From Holtiella tumoricola (GTDB lineage: Bacteria > Bacillota > Clostridia > Lachnospirales > Cellulosilyticaceae), in NCBI RefSeq assembly GCF_027857615.1, contig NZ_JAQIFT010000007.1, positions 1 through 64,000 on the forward strand: DNA of 64,000 nucleotides, read 5' to 3'. Under the pieces are notes generated by a model. It was given only the letters and a program-made list of their open reading frames with translations, did no database searches and had not been told where the DNA came from. The position numbers and the translations under genes were made by a program. This document shows positions 49,415 to 58,313 of the stretch, piece by piece. Each line of letters begins with the position of its first letter. The first letter of the stretch is position 1.

Positions 49415-51445
49415 ATGAATGTCTATGAAACAAAAAATATTCGTAACATTGCGCTATTGGGACACGGAGGATGCGGCAAGACTACACTCGCAGAAGGTAT
49501 GCTATATACAGCAGGAGGCAAAAATAGATATGGGAAGGTAGAGAATGGAACAACATCTAGTGATTTTGATCCAGAAGAAGTCAAACGTAAGATTTCGATT
49601 CGTACATCTCTTATTCCTGTAGAATGGAAAGAGCACAAGATAAATGTATTAGATACACCAGGATATTTTGATTTTGTAGGAAATGTAAAAGAGGCCTTAA
49701 GTGTTTCAGATGCAGCAGTTATTGTTATGAAAGCATCAAGTGGTGTTGAAGTTGGGACAGAAAAAGCATGGGAAGCTTGTGAGACAATGAAGTTACCACG
49801 TATGCTTTATATTACAGAAATGGATGCACCCAATGTAAACTATGAAGCCATTTTAGAAAATTGCAAAGCCAAATTTGGTCCTAGTGTAGCACCTATGCAA
49901 GTACCTTGGTATGATGGTGAAAAGTATATTGGGTATATCCATGCAGTAAAAATGGTAGCAAGAAGATTTGAAGGTGATAGGGTTGTTGAATGTCCTATTC
50001 CAGAAGGCTATGAGGATGAACTTCACCTTGTACGTACAATGATTCTTGAGGCTGTTGCTGAGACAGATGAAATGCTTATGGAAAAATATTTTGCTGAAGA
50101 AGAGATTACAATTAGTGAGATAGAAAAAGCCCTTAAAGTGGGTGTAGCAAATGGTGATATTGTACCTGTATTATGTGGTAACTCTGTAGATCGTGCAGGT
50201 ATTCGTACGTTAATGGATAATATTATTCGTTGTTTCCCTTCTCCAGATGAAGCGATCCATGCATGTGATATTGATGGTAAAGCAGGCATCTTTGTGTTTA
50301 AGACAATGGTAGACCCATTCATTGGTAAATTCTCCTTATTTAAAGTAAGAAGTGGTAAGATTAGTCGAGATGACAGCTTACTCAATGTGCGTACAGGTGA
50401 TACAGAGAAATTTGTTCATATTTATGTTCTACAAGGTAAAGAACAAACAGAAGTTGAGACTTTAAATGCGGGTGATATTGGAGCTGTTGCTAAACTTAAA
50501 GATGTAAGCACAAATGATACTTTGTGTGATAAAGATGCAAATTTAGAATATGAACCTATAGAATTTGATAAACCTTATGTAAAAATGGCAATCTTCCCTC
50601 TTGGAAAAGGTGATGAAGAAAAGATGTCTACATCTCTTGCTAAACTTATGGCAGAAGATAAGACTTTCTATACAGAGTATGATAAAGAAACACATGAAAC
50701 AGTTATTCATGGTATTGGCGAGCAACAGCTTGATGTCATTGTAAGTATGCTAGCAGACAAATTCAAAGTAGCTGTTAAGCTTGAAAGGCCAACAACACGT
50801 TATCGTGAAACAATTAAAGGGAAAATGCAAGTACGTGGTAAGCATAAGAAACAATCAGGTGGCCACGGCCAATATGGAGATGTGGTTATGGAGTTTGAAC
50901 CATCAGGTGATTTAGAGATGCCTTATATCTTTGAAGAAAAGGTCTTTGGTGGAGCAGTTCCCAAACAATACTTCCCAGCTGTAGAAAAAGGTCTAGAAGA
51001 ATGTATTCATAGAGGTGTACTTGCAGGATATCCTGTAGTGGGGCTAAAAGCTGTGTTATTAGATGGTTCTTATCATCCAGTTGATTCTTCAGAAATGGCC
51101 TTTAAAATGGCAACAACTATTGCTTTTAAAGAAGGTGTAGTAAAGGCGAAACCAACTATTCTTGAACCTATTGCACACGTTGAAATTTGTGTGCCAGAAG
51201 AATACACTGGTGATATTATGGGAGATATGAAAAAGCGTCGTGGACGCCTAATTGGAATGGAACTTAAAGGTAAGAAGCAAATCATTGTTGCTGAAGTACC
51301 TATGTCAGAAATTTATCGTTATGCTACAGACCTTCGTTCTATAACACAGGGACGCGGTGTTGTAGAATACAACTTTGAACGTTATGAGGAAGCACCGCAA
51401 GATGTTCAAGATAAAGTGATTGAAGCAAGAAAAGAAATGGCATAG
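49415..51445 (+). CDS. Elongation factor G-like GTPase (EF-G2 type)
   Basis: ATG 49415 is preferred because AGGAGG is seven bases upstream; the ATG at 49409 touches it. The 676 residues have all EF-G domains: G1 GHGGCGKT (residues 16-23), G3 DTPG (80-83), domain II (GIFVFKTMVDPFIGKFSLFK), domain IV (GGHGQYGDVVMEFEP, FEEKVFGGAVPKQYFPAVEK) and domain V (PEEYTGDIMGDMKKRRGR). The G4 guanine-specificity motif is TEMD (134-137) instead of NKxD, and G1 differs from the GHVDAGKT of housekeeping EF-G. These features mark the EF-G-like second paralogue found in clostridia. Its role in translation or ribosome recycling is not settled. It is monocistronic with a strong terminator. Confidence 0.88.
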   Translation: MNVYETKNIRNIALLGHGGCGKTTLAEGMLYTAGGKNRYGKVENGTTSSDFDPEEVKRKISIRTSLIPVEWKEHKINVLDTPGYFDFVGNVKEALSVSDAAVIVMKASSGVEVGTEKAWEACETMKLPRMLYITEMDAPNVNYEAILENCKAKFGPSVAPMQVPWYDGEKYIGYIHAVKMVARRFEGDRVVECPIPEGYEDELHLVRTMILEAVAETDEMLMEKYFAEEEITISEIEKALKVGVANGDIVPVLCGNSVDRAGIRTLMDNIIRCFPSPDEAIHACDIDGKAGIFVFKTMVDPFIGKFSLFKVRSGKISRDDSLLNVRTGDTEKFVHIYVLQGKEQTEVETLNAGDIGAVAKLKDVSTNDTLCDKDANLEYEPIEFDKPYVKMAIFPLGKGDEEKMSTSLAKLMAEDKTFYTEYDKETHETVIHGIGEQQLDVIVSMLADKFKVAVKLERPTTRYRETIKGKMQVRGKHKKQSGGHGQYGDVVMEFEPSGDLEMPYIFEEKVFGGAVPKQYFPAVEKGLEECIHRGVLAGYPVVGLKAVLLDGSYHPVDSSEMAFKMATTIAFKEGVVKAKPTILEPIAHVEICVPEEYTGDIMGDMKKRRGRLIGMELKGKKQIIVAEVPMSEIYRYATDLRSITQGRGVVEYNFERYEEAPQDVQDKVIEARKEMA

Positions 51446-51487
51446 AATATCTGTCATGTAAAGAGATAAGTGGATTTAATAAAGGTG

Positions 51488-51532
51488 AAGCCCCTATATA
51501 ATTAGAGTATTAATCTAATTATATAGGGGCTT
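51488..51532. terminator. 19-bp perfect terminator hairpin
   Basis: AAGCCCCTATATAATTAGA pairs perfectly with its complement at 51514-51532 around GTATTAA. It lies between the EF-G-like gene and the convergent zinc-ribbon gene and can serve both. Confidence 0.92.
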
Positions 51533-51573
51533 TAGTTATATAATCATATAAAGTGATTGTACGACAATAGAAT

Positions 51574-52092
51574 TTAGTAATATAAATAAGAAGATGCACC
51601 AACAGCAAAAATGCTAATGAGAACAAGAATATAAAGTACGAAGAAAATAATGCCTACAATAAAAGCAACAAATCCAGCACGATTCCATGTAGCTTGAGTT
51701 GCTAAAAAGTCTTCAACATTATCAAATTTTCCACTTTTCCAAGCCCACTCATTGCCTTTAGCACCACATACAAAAATCCAAACAATATTAAATATAGGTA
51801 TAAGACAAAGTAGTGGTAAATAGCTATAGTTACCAATTCCCCACATGATGTTAAAGAAAAAGGCACCCCAATTCCATTTTTTAATTTCAGCTGGCACAGT
51901 ACCAGGTTGATGTGAGTATGTAGCTTGAACATGCATATTTGGAGCAGTATCTGTATAGTTATATGTACTATCAGAAGAAGGTTCTACATTGATTGTAGGT
52001 ACCATAGGAGCTTCTTGTGAAATGAAAACACCACAAGAAGGGCAAAAGGCTTCATTCCCTTCAAGAGGGGCATTACATTTTGGGCAGTTCAT
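51574..52092 (-). CDS. Zinc-ribbon membrane protein, copy 1
   Basis: ATG 52092 follows AAAGGAGATTATAT. Residues 1-25 form a zinc ribbon (MNCPKCNAPL, FCPSCGVF). A Ser/Thr/Pro linker follows, then the shared membrane domain: EIKKWNWGAFFFNIMWGIGN, YLPLLCLIPIFNIVWIFVCG, AKGNEWAWKSGKF and a final helix (FVAFIVGIIFFVLYILVLIS). It is a paralogue of the gene next to it (52120-52548). Proteins with this WNWGAF-type domain are widespread and uncharacterised. Function unknown; location is the cytoplasmic membrane. Confidence 0.75.
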   Translation of the reverse strand: MNCPKCNAPLEGNEAFCPSCGVFISQEAPMVPTINVEPSSDSTYNYTDTAPNMHVQATYSHQPGTVPAEIKKWNWGAFFFNIMWGIGNYSYLPLLCLIPIFNIVWIFVCGAKGNEWAWKSGKFDNVEDFLATQATWNRAGFVAFIVGIIFFVLYILVLISIFAVGASSYLYY

Positions 52093-52119
52093 AGATATAA
52101 TCTCCTTTTAAATTAAATT

Positions 52120-52548
52120 TTACCAATAAAGTAACATAGAAAAGAGTGCAGTATAAAGGATTACGCCAAATACACCCATTACAAGAGAAAAGATAAATTT
52201 AGCAATACCACCACGATTCCAGGTTTTTTGGATTGTTAAGAACTTTTGAAGATCTTCATGTTGATAGTTATTACTTTTCCAAGCCCACTCATTCCCTTTA
52301 AATCCACAAACAAACATCCAAATAAAGTTAAAGTAAGGAATAAGACATAAAAGAGGTAGATAGGTTTTATTGCCAACGCCCCACCATATATTGAAGATAA
52401 AAGCACCCCAGTTCCATTTTTTAATTTCTACAGGTATCCCAGCTTGAGTTTGATAGTTCATATTAATACCATCATAAGTAATTGCTTGACCGCACTTTGG
52501 GCAAAAGTTTTCCCCATGTAGTTCAGTATGACAGATTGGGCAATTCAT
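52120..52548 (-). CDS. Zinc-ribbon membrane protein, copy 2
   Basis: ATG 52548 follows GGGAGGAATCTT. The 142 residues have a shorter zinc ribbon (MNCPICHTEL, FCPKCGQA) and then the same membrane domain: EIKKWNWGAFIFNIWWGVGN, YLPLLCLIPYFNFIWMFVCG, FKGNEWAWKSNNYQ, TWNRGGIAKFIFS. It is 27 bases upstream of copy 1 and is transcribed with it, so the pair arose by tandem duplication with linker divergence. Confidence 0.75.
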   Translation of the reverse strand: MNCPICHTELHGENFCPKCGQAITYDGINMNYQTQAGIPVEIKKWNWGAFIFNIWWGVGNKTYLPLLCLIPYFNFIWMFVCGFKGNEWAWKSNNYQHEDLQKFLTIQKTWNRGGIAKFIFSLVMGVFGVILYTALFSMLLYW

Positions 52549-52775
52549 AAGATTCCTCCCTAAATAGTTTGATTAAAACAAATATATGATTATAGCTTAA
52601 GTATATATCACTTAAAACTAAATGTCACCTTTCTTATAGTCTTGGCATATACCTAGAACATACCCAAAATATCTAGTGGAGGCCAACTATTTATACATTA
52701 TTTTTTTAAAAATGGAAGAATAGGGCGGTTAGCCGTTTGATAAAACAAATTCTAGAGAGAAAAAGAGGTGGGACC

Positions 52776-53465
52776 ATGGAGCTTATTGAGTATTTAAGAG
52801 AAATTAATACAGTATCTATTATCCTTAGATTAAGTCTCGCCACACTTTTTGGGGGGATTATTGGATTTGAAAGAGGAAGAAAGAAACGGCCAGCAGGGCT
52901 AAGAACACATATATTAGTGTGCATTGGAGCCAGTCTTGCGATGATTACCAATCAATATATTGTACAAATATTAGGGATGGATGGTGATCCAACAAGATTA
53001 GGCGCACAAGTTATTAGTGGAATAGGTTTTTTAGGTGCAGGAACCATATTAGTAACAGGTAAACAACAGGTGAAAGGTTTAACAACAGCAGCAGGATTAT
53101 GGGCATCTGCCTGTATGGGATTAGCTATAGGTATAGGCTTTTACGAAGGAGCAGTTATAGGATGCTTATTTATTTTAGGAGGTATGACTGTTCTGCATAA
53201 ACTAGATAGGAAATTAATTGACAAAGCAAAAGAAGCAGAGTTTTATATAGAGATTGCTAGTATTCAAGATCTAAAAGGAGTATTAGAAAGCTTAAAGGAA
53301 GAAAAGATTCAAATAATATCTTTGGAAATTACTAAGTGTAGACTAGAGGGGTTGGAAAAAATAGGACTTTTTATTACATTAAAACCTTTTAGGCATTGCA
53401 CCCACTTAAATCTAATTGAGACGTTGGCTTTTATTTCAGAAGTAGAGTATATTGAAGAATTATAA
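52776..53465 (+). CDS. MgtC/SapB family membrane protein
   Basis: ATG 52776 follows AGAGGTGGGACC, better than the ATG at 52737. The 229 residues have four or five transmembrane helices with the MgtC core (SLATLFGGIIGFERGRKKRP, AGLRTHILVCIGASLAMIT, RLGAQVISGIGFLGAGTIL, VKGLTTAAGLWASACMGLAI) and a cytoplasmic ACT-like C-terminal domain (residues 155-229). MgtC proteins are linked to low magnesium survival and to control of F-type ATPase or phosphate transport in other bacteria. No M-box leader is visible upstream. Confidence 0.88.
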   Translation: MELIEYLREINTVSIILRLSLATLFGGIIGFERGRKKRPAGLRTHILVCIGASLAMITNQYIVQILGMDGDPTRLGAQVISGIGFLGAGTILVTGKQQVKGLTTAAGLWASACMGLAIGIGFYEGAVIGCLFILGGMTVLHKLDRKLIDKAKEAEFYIEIASIQDLKGVLESLKEEKIQIISLEITKCRLEGLEKIGLFITLKPFRHCTHLNLIETLAFISEVEYIEEL

Positions 53466-53482
53466 ATAATTTCCTAAAGACG

Positions 53483-53511
53483 TTGATTTTGCATAAATGA
53501 TATGATAAAAT
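53483..53511 (+). promoter_or_regulatory. Candidate promoter of the leuS T-box transcript
   Basis: TTGATT at 53483-53488 and TAAAAT at 53506-53511 are separated by 17 bases, about 45 bases before the T-box. A second candidate -35, TTGACA at 53516-53521, lacks a convincing -10. Confidence 0.45.
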
Positions 53512-53554
53512 TACTTTGACATAATATAAAGAAATATGAATATTTGTGTAATGT

Positions 53555-53785
53555 GAAGAAACGAAGTAGTAGTACCAACTTCCTTTTCAGAGAGCTATTG
53601 GGTGGTGAGAAATAGCAAGAAAGTGTATGAACTCGTCGTGGAGCATCTTGATTGAACTAGAGTAGATTAAGCGGGACTTCCCGTTATAGAAGATACAAGT
53701 GCAACCGTGTAGGTTGAATTAGAGTGGTACCGCGAAATAATGCCTTTCGTCTCTATAAAAGAATAGAGATGAAGGGCTTTTTTAT
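53555..53785 (+). promoter_or_regulatory. T-box riboswitch (leucine, CTC specifier)
   Basis: The leader has the stem I elements AGTAGTA and GGTGGTGAGAAATAGC, a specifier loop TATGAACTCGTC whose CTC at 53632-53634 is a leucine codon, the T-box sequence AGAGTGGTACCGCG at 53721-53734, and a terminator (GCCTTTCGTCTCTAT paired with ATAGAGATGAAGGGC, then T7) at 53742-53784. Uncharged tRNA-Leu binds and stabilises the antiterminator, allowing leuS expression. The leucine identity fits the gene directly downstream. Confidence 0.95.
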
Positions 53786-53865
53786 ATTAATATGGAAATT
53801 ATTTCATCATTCCAGTTAATACTATAAACAAAATATCTTAAGTTAACTATAAAGGAGGAATCATC

Positions 53866-56262
53866 ATGCAATACAACCCACAAGAAGTTGAACAAAAGTG
53901 GAGAAAAAGATGGGAAGAAAGCCCAATTAATGAAGATACTGAAGACAAAAAACATTACTACTGTTTAGATATGTTCCCATATCCATCAGGTAATGGTCTT
54001 CATGTAGGTCACTGGAGAGGATATGTTTTATCAGATGTTTGGAGTCGTTATCAAATCCTTCATGGATACCATGTCCTTCATCCAATGGGGTGGGATGCCT
54101 TCGGTCTTCCAGCTGAAAACTATGCAATCCAAAAGAAAGTACATCCAGCAACTGCTACAGCAGAAAATGTTGCAAACTTCAAACGTCAGCTTCAAGAAAT
54201 CAGTGCAGTTTATGACTGGGATAAAGAAGTTAATACAACAGATCCTAACTACTACAAATGGACACAATGGATCTTCCTTAAAATGTTTGAAAATGGCTTA
54301 GCTTATGAAAAAGAAATGCCAATTAACTGGTGTCCATCATGTAAAACAGGTCTTGCAAACGAAGAAGTTAAAGATGGTGGATGTGAACGTTGTGGTAGCA
54401 CAGTGACAAAGAAAAACCTTCGTCAATGGATGCTTAAAATCACAGCTTATGCAGAAAGACTTCTTAACGACTTAGATGGTTTAGAGTGGCCAGAAAAAGT
54501 TAAGAAAATGCAAGCTGACTGGATCGGTAAAAGCTATGGTGCTGAAATCGACTTTAATGTAGAAGGAACTGATAAGAGTCTTAAAGTTTTCACAACACGC
54601 CCAGATACACTTTATGGCGCAAGTTTTATGGTACTTGCTCCAGAACATGCAGATGTACTTGAACTTGCAGATGAAAGCCAAAAAGAAGCTGTTGAGAAAT
54701 ATGTATTTGATGCATCTACTAAATCATCAGTTGACCGTATGGCTGACAAAGAAAAAACAGGTGTGTTCTTAGGTAAATATGCGATTAATCCACTTAACGG
54801 AAATCGTCTTCCAATTTGGATTTCAGACTATGTACTTGCAGACTATGGTACAGGTGCTATTATGTGTGTACCAGCACATGATGAACGTGACTTTGCATTT
54901 GCAACTAAGTTTGAACTTCCAATTATCCAAGTTATTTCAAAAACTGGTGAAGAAGAAAAACTTGAAGAAGCTTTTACTGAAGAAGGTATCATGATTAACT
55001 CTGGTGAGTTTAATGGTATGAAATCAAGTGAGGCTAAAGTTAAAATTCCAGATTACCTTGAATCAAAAGGTATTGGTACAAAAACAACAAACTACAAACT
55101 TCGTGACTGGGTATTTTCACGTCAACGTTACTGGGGTGAGCCAATTCCAGTTGTACACTGTGACTGCTGTGGCGTAGTTGGTGTTAAAGAAGAAGATCTT
55201 CCTGTTAGACTTCCAGATGTAGAAAGCTATGAACCAACAGGTACAGGTGAATCTCCACTTGCTGCTATTGAAGAGTGGGTAAACACAACATGTCCAAAAT
55301 GTGGTGGTCCTGCTAAACGTGAAACAAATACAATGCCACAATGGGCTGGATCTTCTTGGTACTTCTTAAGATATCCAAACCCACACAATGACAAAGAGCT
55401 TATTAGCCAAGAAGATATGAAAAAATGGTTACCTGTTGATATGTATGTAGGTGGTATCGAACATGCTGTTCTTCACTTACTTTATGCACGTTTCTATACA
55501 AAATTCTTAAATGATATTGGTGTAGTAGACTTTGCAGAACCATTTAAACGTCTTTTCAACCAAGGTATGGTTACAAAAGATGGTGCTAAAATGAGTAAAT
55601 CAAAAGGAAATGTTGTTTCTCCAGATGAACTTGTCTCTAAATATGGTTGTGACTCACTTCGTATGTACGAACTCTTTATTGGACCACCAGAACTTGATAG
55701 TGAGTGGGATGATAGAGGTATTGAAGGGGTATACCGTTTCTTAAATAAAGTATGGAGACTTATTAGTGAAAACAAAGAAGTACCTGCTACAAAAGAAATG
55801 GAGCGTATTCGTCACAAAATGGTATACGATATCACACAACGTATGGAAAGTTTCAACTTAAATACCGTTGTAAGTGGATTTATGCAATACACAAACAGCT
55901 TAGTAGATATCCAAAAACAAGCTGGTGGTATTGATCATGAAACAATCAAAACACTTATTGTATTACTTGCACCATTTACACCTCACATTAGTGAAGAGTT
56001 ATGGGAACAAGCAGGTGAAGCAGGTAGTGTATTCAAACAAGCGTGGCCAACATATGATGAGTCTAAAATGGTAGAAGATGAAATCGAAGTAGCTGTTCAA
56101 GTAAGTGGTAAAATGGCTGGTAAGATTAAAGTTGGTGTAGAAGAAGCAGAAGAGAGTGTACTTGCAAAAGCTCATGAAGTAGCTGCAGCACGTCTTGAAG
56201 GAAAACAAATTGTAAAAGAAATCTATGTTAAAGGTCGTATCGTTAACATTGTAGCTAAATAA
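53866..56262 (+). CDS. leuS: Leucyl-tRNA synthetase
   Basis: ATG 53866 follows AAAGGAGGAATCATC. The 798 residues have the class I HVGH motif (46-49), the editing domain (residues about 220-400, TTRPDTLYGASFMVLAPEHA), the zinc-finger-like CPKCGG insert and KMSKS (575-579), then an anticodon-binding C-terminus. Length is slightly short of the usual 804-860, as in many clostridia. It charges tRNA-Leu. Codons are biased to C-ending, as in highly expressed genes. It is controlled by the T-box upstream. Confidence 0.97.
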   Translation: MQYNPQEVEQKWRKRWEESPINEDTEDKKHYYCLDMFPYPSGNGLHVGHWRGYVLSDVWSRYQILHGYHVLHPMGWDAFGLPAENYAIQKKVHPATATAENVANFKRQLQEISAVYDWDKEVNTTDPNYYKWTQWIFLKMFENGLAYEKEMPINWCPSCKTGLANEEVKDGGCERCGSTVTKKNLRQWMLKITAYAERLLNDLDGLEWPEKVKKMQADWIGKSYGAEIDFNVEGTDKSLKVFTTRPDTLYGASFMVLAPEHADVLELADESQKEAVEKYVFDASTKSSVDRMADKEKTGVFLGKYAINPLNGNRLPIWISDYVLADYGTGAIMCVPAHDERDFAFATKFELPIIQVISKTGEEEKLEEAFTEEGIMINSGEFNGMKSSEAKVKIPDYLESKGIGTKTTNYKLRDWVFSRQRYWGEPIPVVHCDCCGVVGVKEEDLPVRLPDVESYEPTGTGESPLAAIEEWVNTTCPKCGGPAKRETNTMPQWAGSSWYFLRYPNPHNDKELISQEDMKKWLPVDMYVGGIEHAVLHLLYARFYTKFLNDIGVVDFAEPFKRLFNQGMVTKDGAKMSKSKGNVVSPDELVSKYGCDSLRMYELFIGPPELDSEWDDRGIEGVYRFLNKVWRLISENKEVPATKEMERIRHKMVYDITQRMESFNLNTVVSGFMQYTNSLVDIQKQAGGIDHETIKTLIVLLAPFTPHISEELWEQAGEAGSVFKQAWPTYDESKMVEDEIEVAVQVSGKMAGKIKVGVEEAEESVLAKAHEVAAARLEGKQIVKEIYVKGRIVNIVAK

Positions 56263-56263
56263 T

Positions 56264-56307
56264 AAAATATAAAAAGAGCTGTTGATCAACAGCTCTTTTT
56301 ATATTTT
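56264..56307. terminator. Perfect palindromic terminator after leuS
   Basis: AAAATATAAAAAGAGCTGTTG and its complement form a 44-bp perfect palindrome with a two-base AT centre. It serves leuS and the convergent esterase gene. Confidence 0.92.
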
Positions 56308-56323
56308 AAGAAAATACTCTGGC

Positions 56324-56959
56324 TTACATATTTTTGAGAATAATAGGAGCAAGTGCCTTGGCGAAGTGAGTATGGCTTTCTTTATCAAAATGCATAAAGT
56401 CTATAGGATTGGCAGTCACGACCTCGTTAGCGTTGAAGAAATAACATCTATGACGTTTAGCACAAATTCGCATAAGCTCAGGCAGTTGTTGTGATTTCCT
56501 TACACAATCTTTTCCCATTTCACCAGCTACAGGAGAAGCATAGACTTCATCTAGAATAATAATAGGTGCGACTATAAGTATTTTTATATCTGACTTCCAA
56601 ACAGGCATACTTTTAGCTTTTTGAATGAGACGGTCAATACCATCAGCAATATTTTGAGGGCTGGCTGAAAAACGTTCTTTACAGTCATTAGTGCCCAGCA
56701 TAATAACTAATCCATCAATAGGGCAGTGAGACATTAAAGTTGTATGTAGATGCCATTTTCCGTTTAGACCTTCGTTGAGAGGATCATCGAATACGGTTGT
56801 TCTTCCGCTTACCCCTTCTTCTATAATCATATATTCATTGCCAAGCAATTGCTGAAGGACTTGAGTCCAACGTATATCATCTTCAAAGCGATCATTGGTC
56901 TCAGCATCATACCCCCAAGTATTAGAATCTCCATAGCAAACTATTCTTTTCTTATTCAA
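56324..56959 (-). CDS. SGNH/GDSL-type hydrolase
   Basis: A TTG at 56959 with AGGAGGTGGTTTTA upstream is the likely start (211 residues). Block I IVCYGDSNTWGYDAETNDR provides the nucleophile Ser in GDSN, block III LVIMLGTNDCKERF the GxND, and the last block PIDFMHFDKESHTHFAKAL the Asp/His pair. This is the arylesterase/lipase-like SGNH subfamily, cytosolic as there is no signal peptide. It probably removes acyl or acetyl groups; substrate unknown. It shares a terminator with leuS. Confidence 0.88.
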   Translation of the reverse strand: MNKKRIVCYGDSNTWGYDAETNDRFEDDIRWTQVLQQLLGNEYMIIEEGVSGRTTVFDDPLNEGLNGKWHLHTTLMSHCPIDGLVIMLGTNDCKERFSASPQNIADGIDRLIQKAKSMPVWKSDIKILIVAPIIILDEVYASPVAGEMGKDCVRKSQQLPELMRICAKRHRCYFFNANEVVTANPIDFMHFDKESHTHFAKALAPIILKNM

Positions 56960-57081
56960 TAAAACCACCTCCTATAGAAATAATTATGAGAATAGTATAA
57001 CATAATATAGAAAATATAAAAATAATTTTCTGATGCTTTTATATAGCTGATAAAAATGAAAAATATATTCAAAGAAACAGA

Positions 57082-57120
57082 AAAAACATCCCACGATAAA
57101 AGATATCGTGGGATGTTTTT
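57082..57120. terminator. Perfect terminator hairpin
   Basis: AAAAACATCCCACGATA pairs with TATCGTGGGATGTTTTT around AAAGA. It lies 120 bases upstream of the esterase gene start, so it does not end that gene; it is more likely to end transcripts of the leftward genes at 57.2-58.1 kb. Confidence 0.85.
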
Positions 57121-57174
57121 CTTACGATGTATACACCTTAATAGAGGTGTATTACTAGAAAAGGAGGACTGATA

Positions 57175-57285
57175 TTGGAAAGTTATATAACCTATCTAGT
57201 ATTATTATATGCTTTAACGTGCCCAAACATGTTAAAGAACATTTACATATTATTTTGCATCATCCTTATAAAGGCATCAAATTGA
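57175..57285 (+). CDS. Possible 36-aa hydrophobic peptide
   Basis: A TTG at 57175 is seven bases after AAGGAGG, an excellent site with no other gene to serve. It encodes ESYITYLVLLYALTCPNMLK, then NIYILFCIILIKASN, two hydrophobic runs. It overlaps the 3' end of the convergent gene at 57243-57503. The strong ribosome-binding site is the main evidence. It could be a small membrane peptide or chance. Confidence 0.35.
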   Translation: MESYITYLVLLYALTCPNMLKNIYILFCIILIKASN

Positions 57286-57503
57286 GTACGTTTTGATGGT
57301 GGAAGAGAATTACGCAATTCAACCATAAGTGCTTGTTGTCTTTCGGGTGTCATTTGAACATTATAGCGTTGTGCTTCATTAGAAATAGTCATCATAGCAG
57401 GGAGCAATTGTGAAGGGTCCTTTATAGAACGTAAAGTACGTTCTAGGGTAATTAAAAAGTTTTTATTTATACCTGCAAAAGCAGGATGATCAACAAATGC
57501 CAT
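57243..57503 (-). CDS. Hypothetical protein (86 aa)
   Basis: ATG 57503 follows AAGGAGGTATTATTT. The product is helical (MAFVDHPAFAGINKNFLITL, ERTLRSIKDPSQLLPAMMTI, TQFDAFIRMMQNNM) with no membrane segment. It shares style with the next gene upstream and with the 126-aa protein at 59796, suggesting a lineage-specific set. Function unknown. Confidence 0.65.
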   Translation of the reverse strand: MAFVDHPAFAGINKNFLITLERTLRSIKDPSQLLPAMMTISNEAQRYNVQMTPERQQALMVELRNSLPPSKRTQFDAFIRMMQNNM

Positions 57504-57530
57504 AAATAATACCTCCTTATATTTAAATAA

Positions 57531-58136
57531 TTAAGAATTACTTGGTTTCATAAAAACAGAAAGCAAATTGAGTAATTGTTTTTGCTTATCATCTAACAAA
57601 GGTGCAAATGCATTAATCATATCAGCAGGGTTAGGACCGGATGATGTGTTATGTTGAGGCTCTGGATCTGTTCCTGTATTTGATGAAGGCATACTATTAA
57701 AGAAGTTTGCAAAGTTAAAAGGTGAAGATGCTGAGTCGGATGTTGGTTCAGGATCTATAGAGGAGACAATATCTGCAGTCGATGTATCAGCTTGTTGATT
57801 AGAACGACTCATAATATTTTTAACCTCACTTAATTTCATGAGAGCATCTATAATATATGTTTTATCTGAATCCAAGCTATTGCGTATATCTGTAAGCAAT
57901 CTATTTTCCCAGTTTTCGCCACGCATCATAGAAGGTTCGGGCTCAACGGGGATAGTATCACTATTATAAAGCTGAACAACAGAAATAAATTCTAAGAGTT
58001 TGAGGGAAATAGCCAAATTTTTTTGCATTCCTCTATCTAAATAGGGTAGAACACTTTTACATACACGCATAAATTCTGTATTCACTTGGTCATCTAATTG
58101 ATTACCACTGCGATAAGGTACTGGTGATGTGGTCAT
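57531..58136 (-). CDS. Hypothetical protein (201 aa) with Ser/Pro-rich linker
   Basis: ATG 58136 follows AAGGAGGGGCCACT. Residues 1-115 are helical (VNTEFMRVCKSVLPYLDRGM, ALMKLSEVKNIMS). Residues 116-175 are a low-complexity linker rich in Ser, Asp, Pro and Thr. The C-terminal 25 residues are a helix (PADMINAFAPLLDDKQKQLL). It is transcribed with the 86-aa gene 28 bases downstream. Family not recognised; a sporulation or surface-assembly role is possible but unsupported. Confidence 0.65.
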   Translation of the reverse strand: MTTSPVPYRSGNQLDDQVNTEFMRVCKSVLPYLDRGMQKNLAISLKLLEFISVVQLYNSDTIPVEPEPSMMRGENWENRLLTDIRNSLDSDKTYIIDALMKLSEVKNIMSRSNQQADTSTADIVSSIDPEPTSDSASSPFNFANFFNSMPSSNTGTDPEPQHNTSSGPNPADMINAFAPLLDDKQKQLLNLLSVFMKPSNS

Positions 58137-58313
58137 AGTGGCCCCTCCTTATTAATTATCTATATAATGTATGTGAGAGGAGACTTGGCATAGAACAAAA
58201 AATCAGAAAATAATGCCATTAAAAGTGGTAATTATTGTATACTAATATATAATAGAAATCAGAAAAAGGAATAGTGATAGTTAATAAAATGAGAAAAGGG
58301 GATGTAAAAGTCA

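Noticed and set aside
52560..52775. An M-box magnesium riboswitch before the MgtC-like gene
   Set aside because: None of the conserved M-box core could be found in the 220 bases upstream.
53927..56289. Several leftward frames of 66-96 codons opposite leuS
   Set aside because: They are antisense shadows of a highly biased coding gene and have no start signals or domains.
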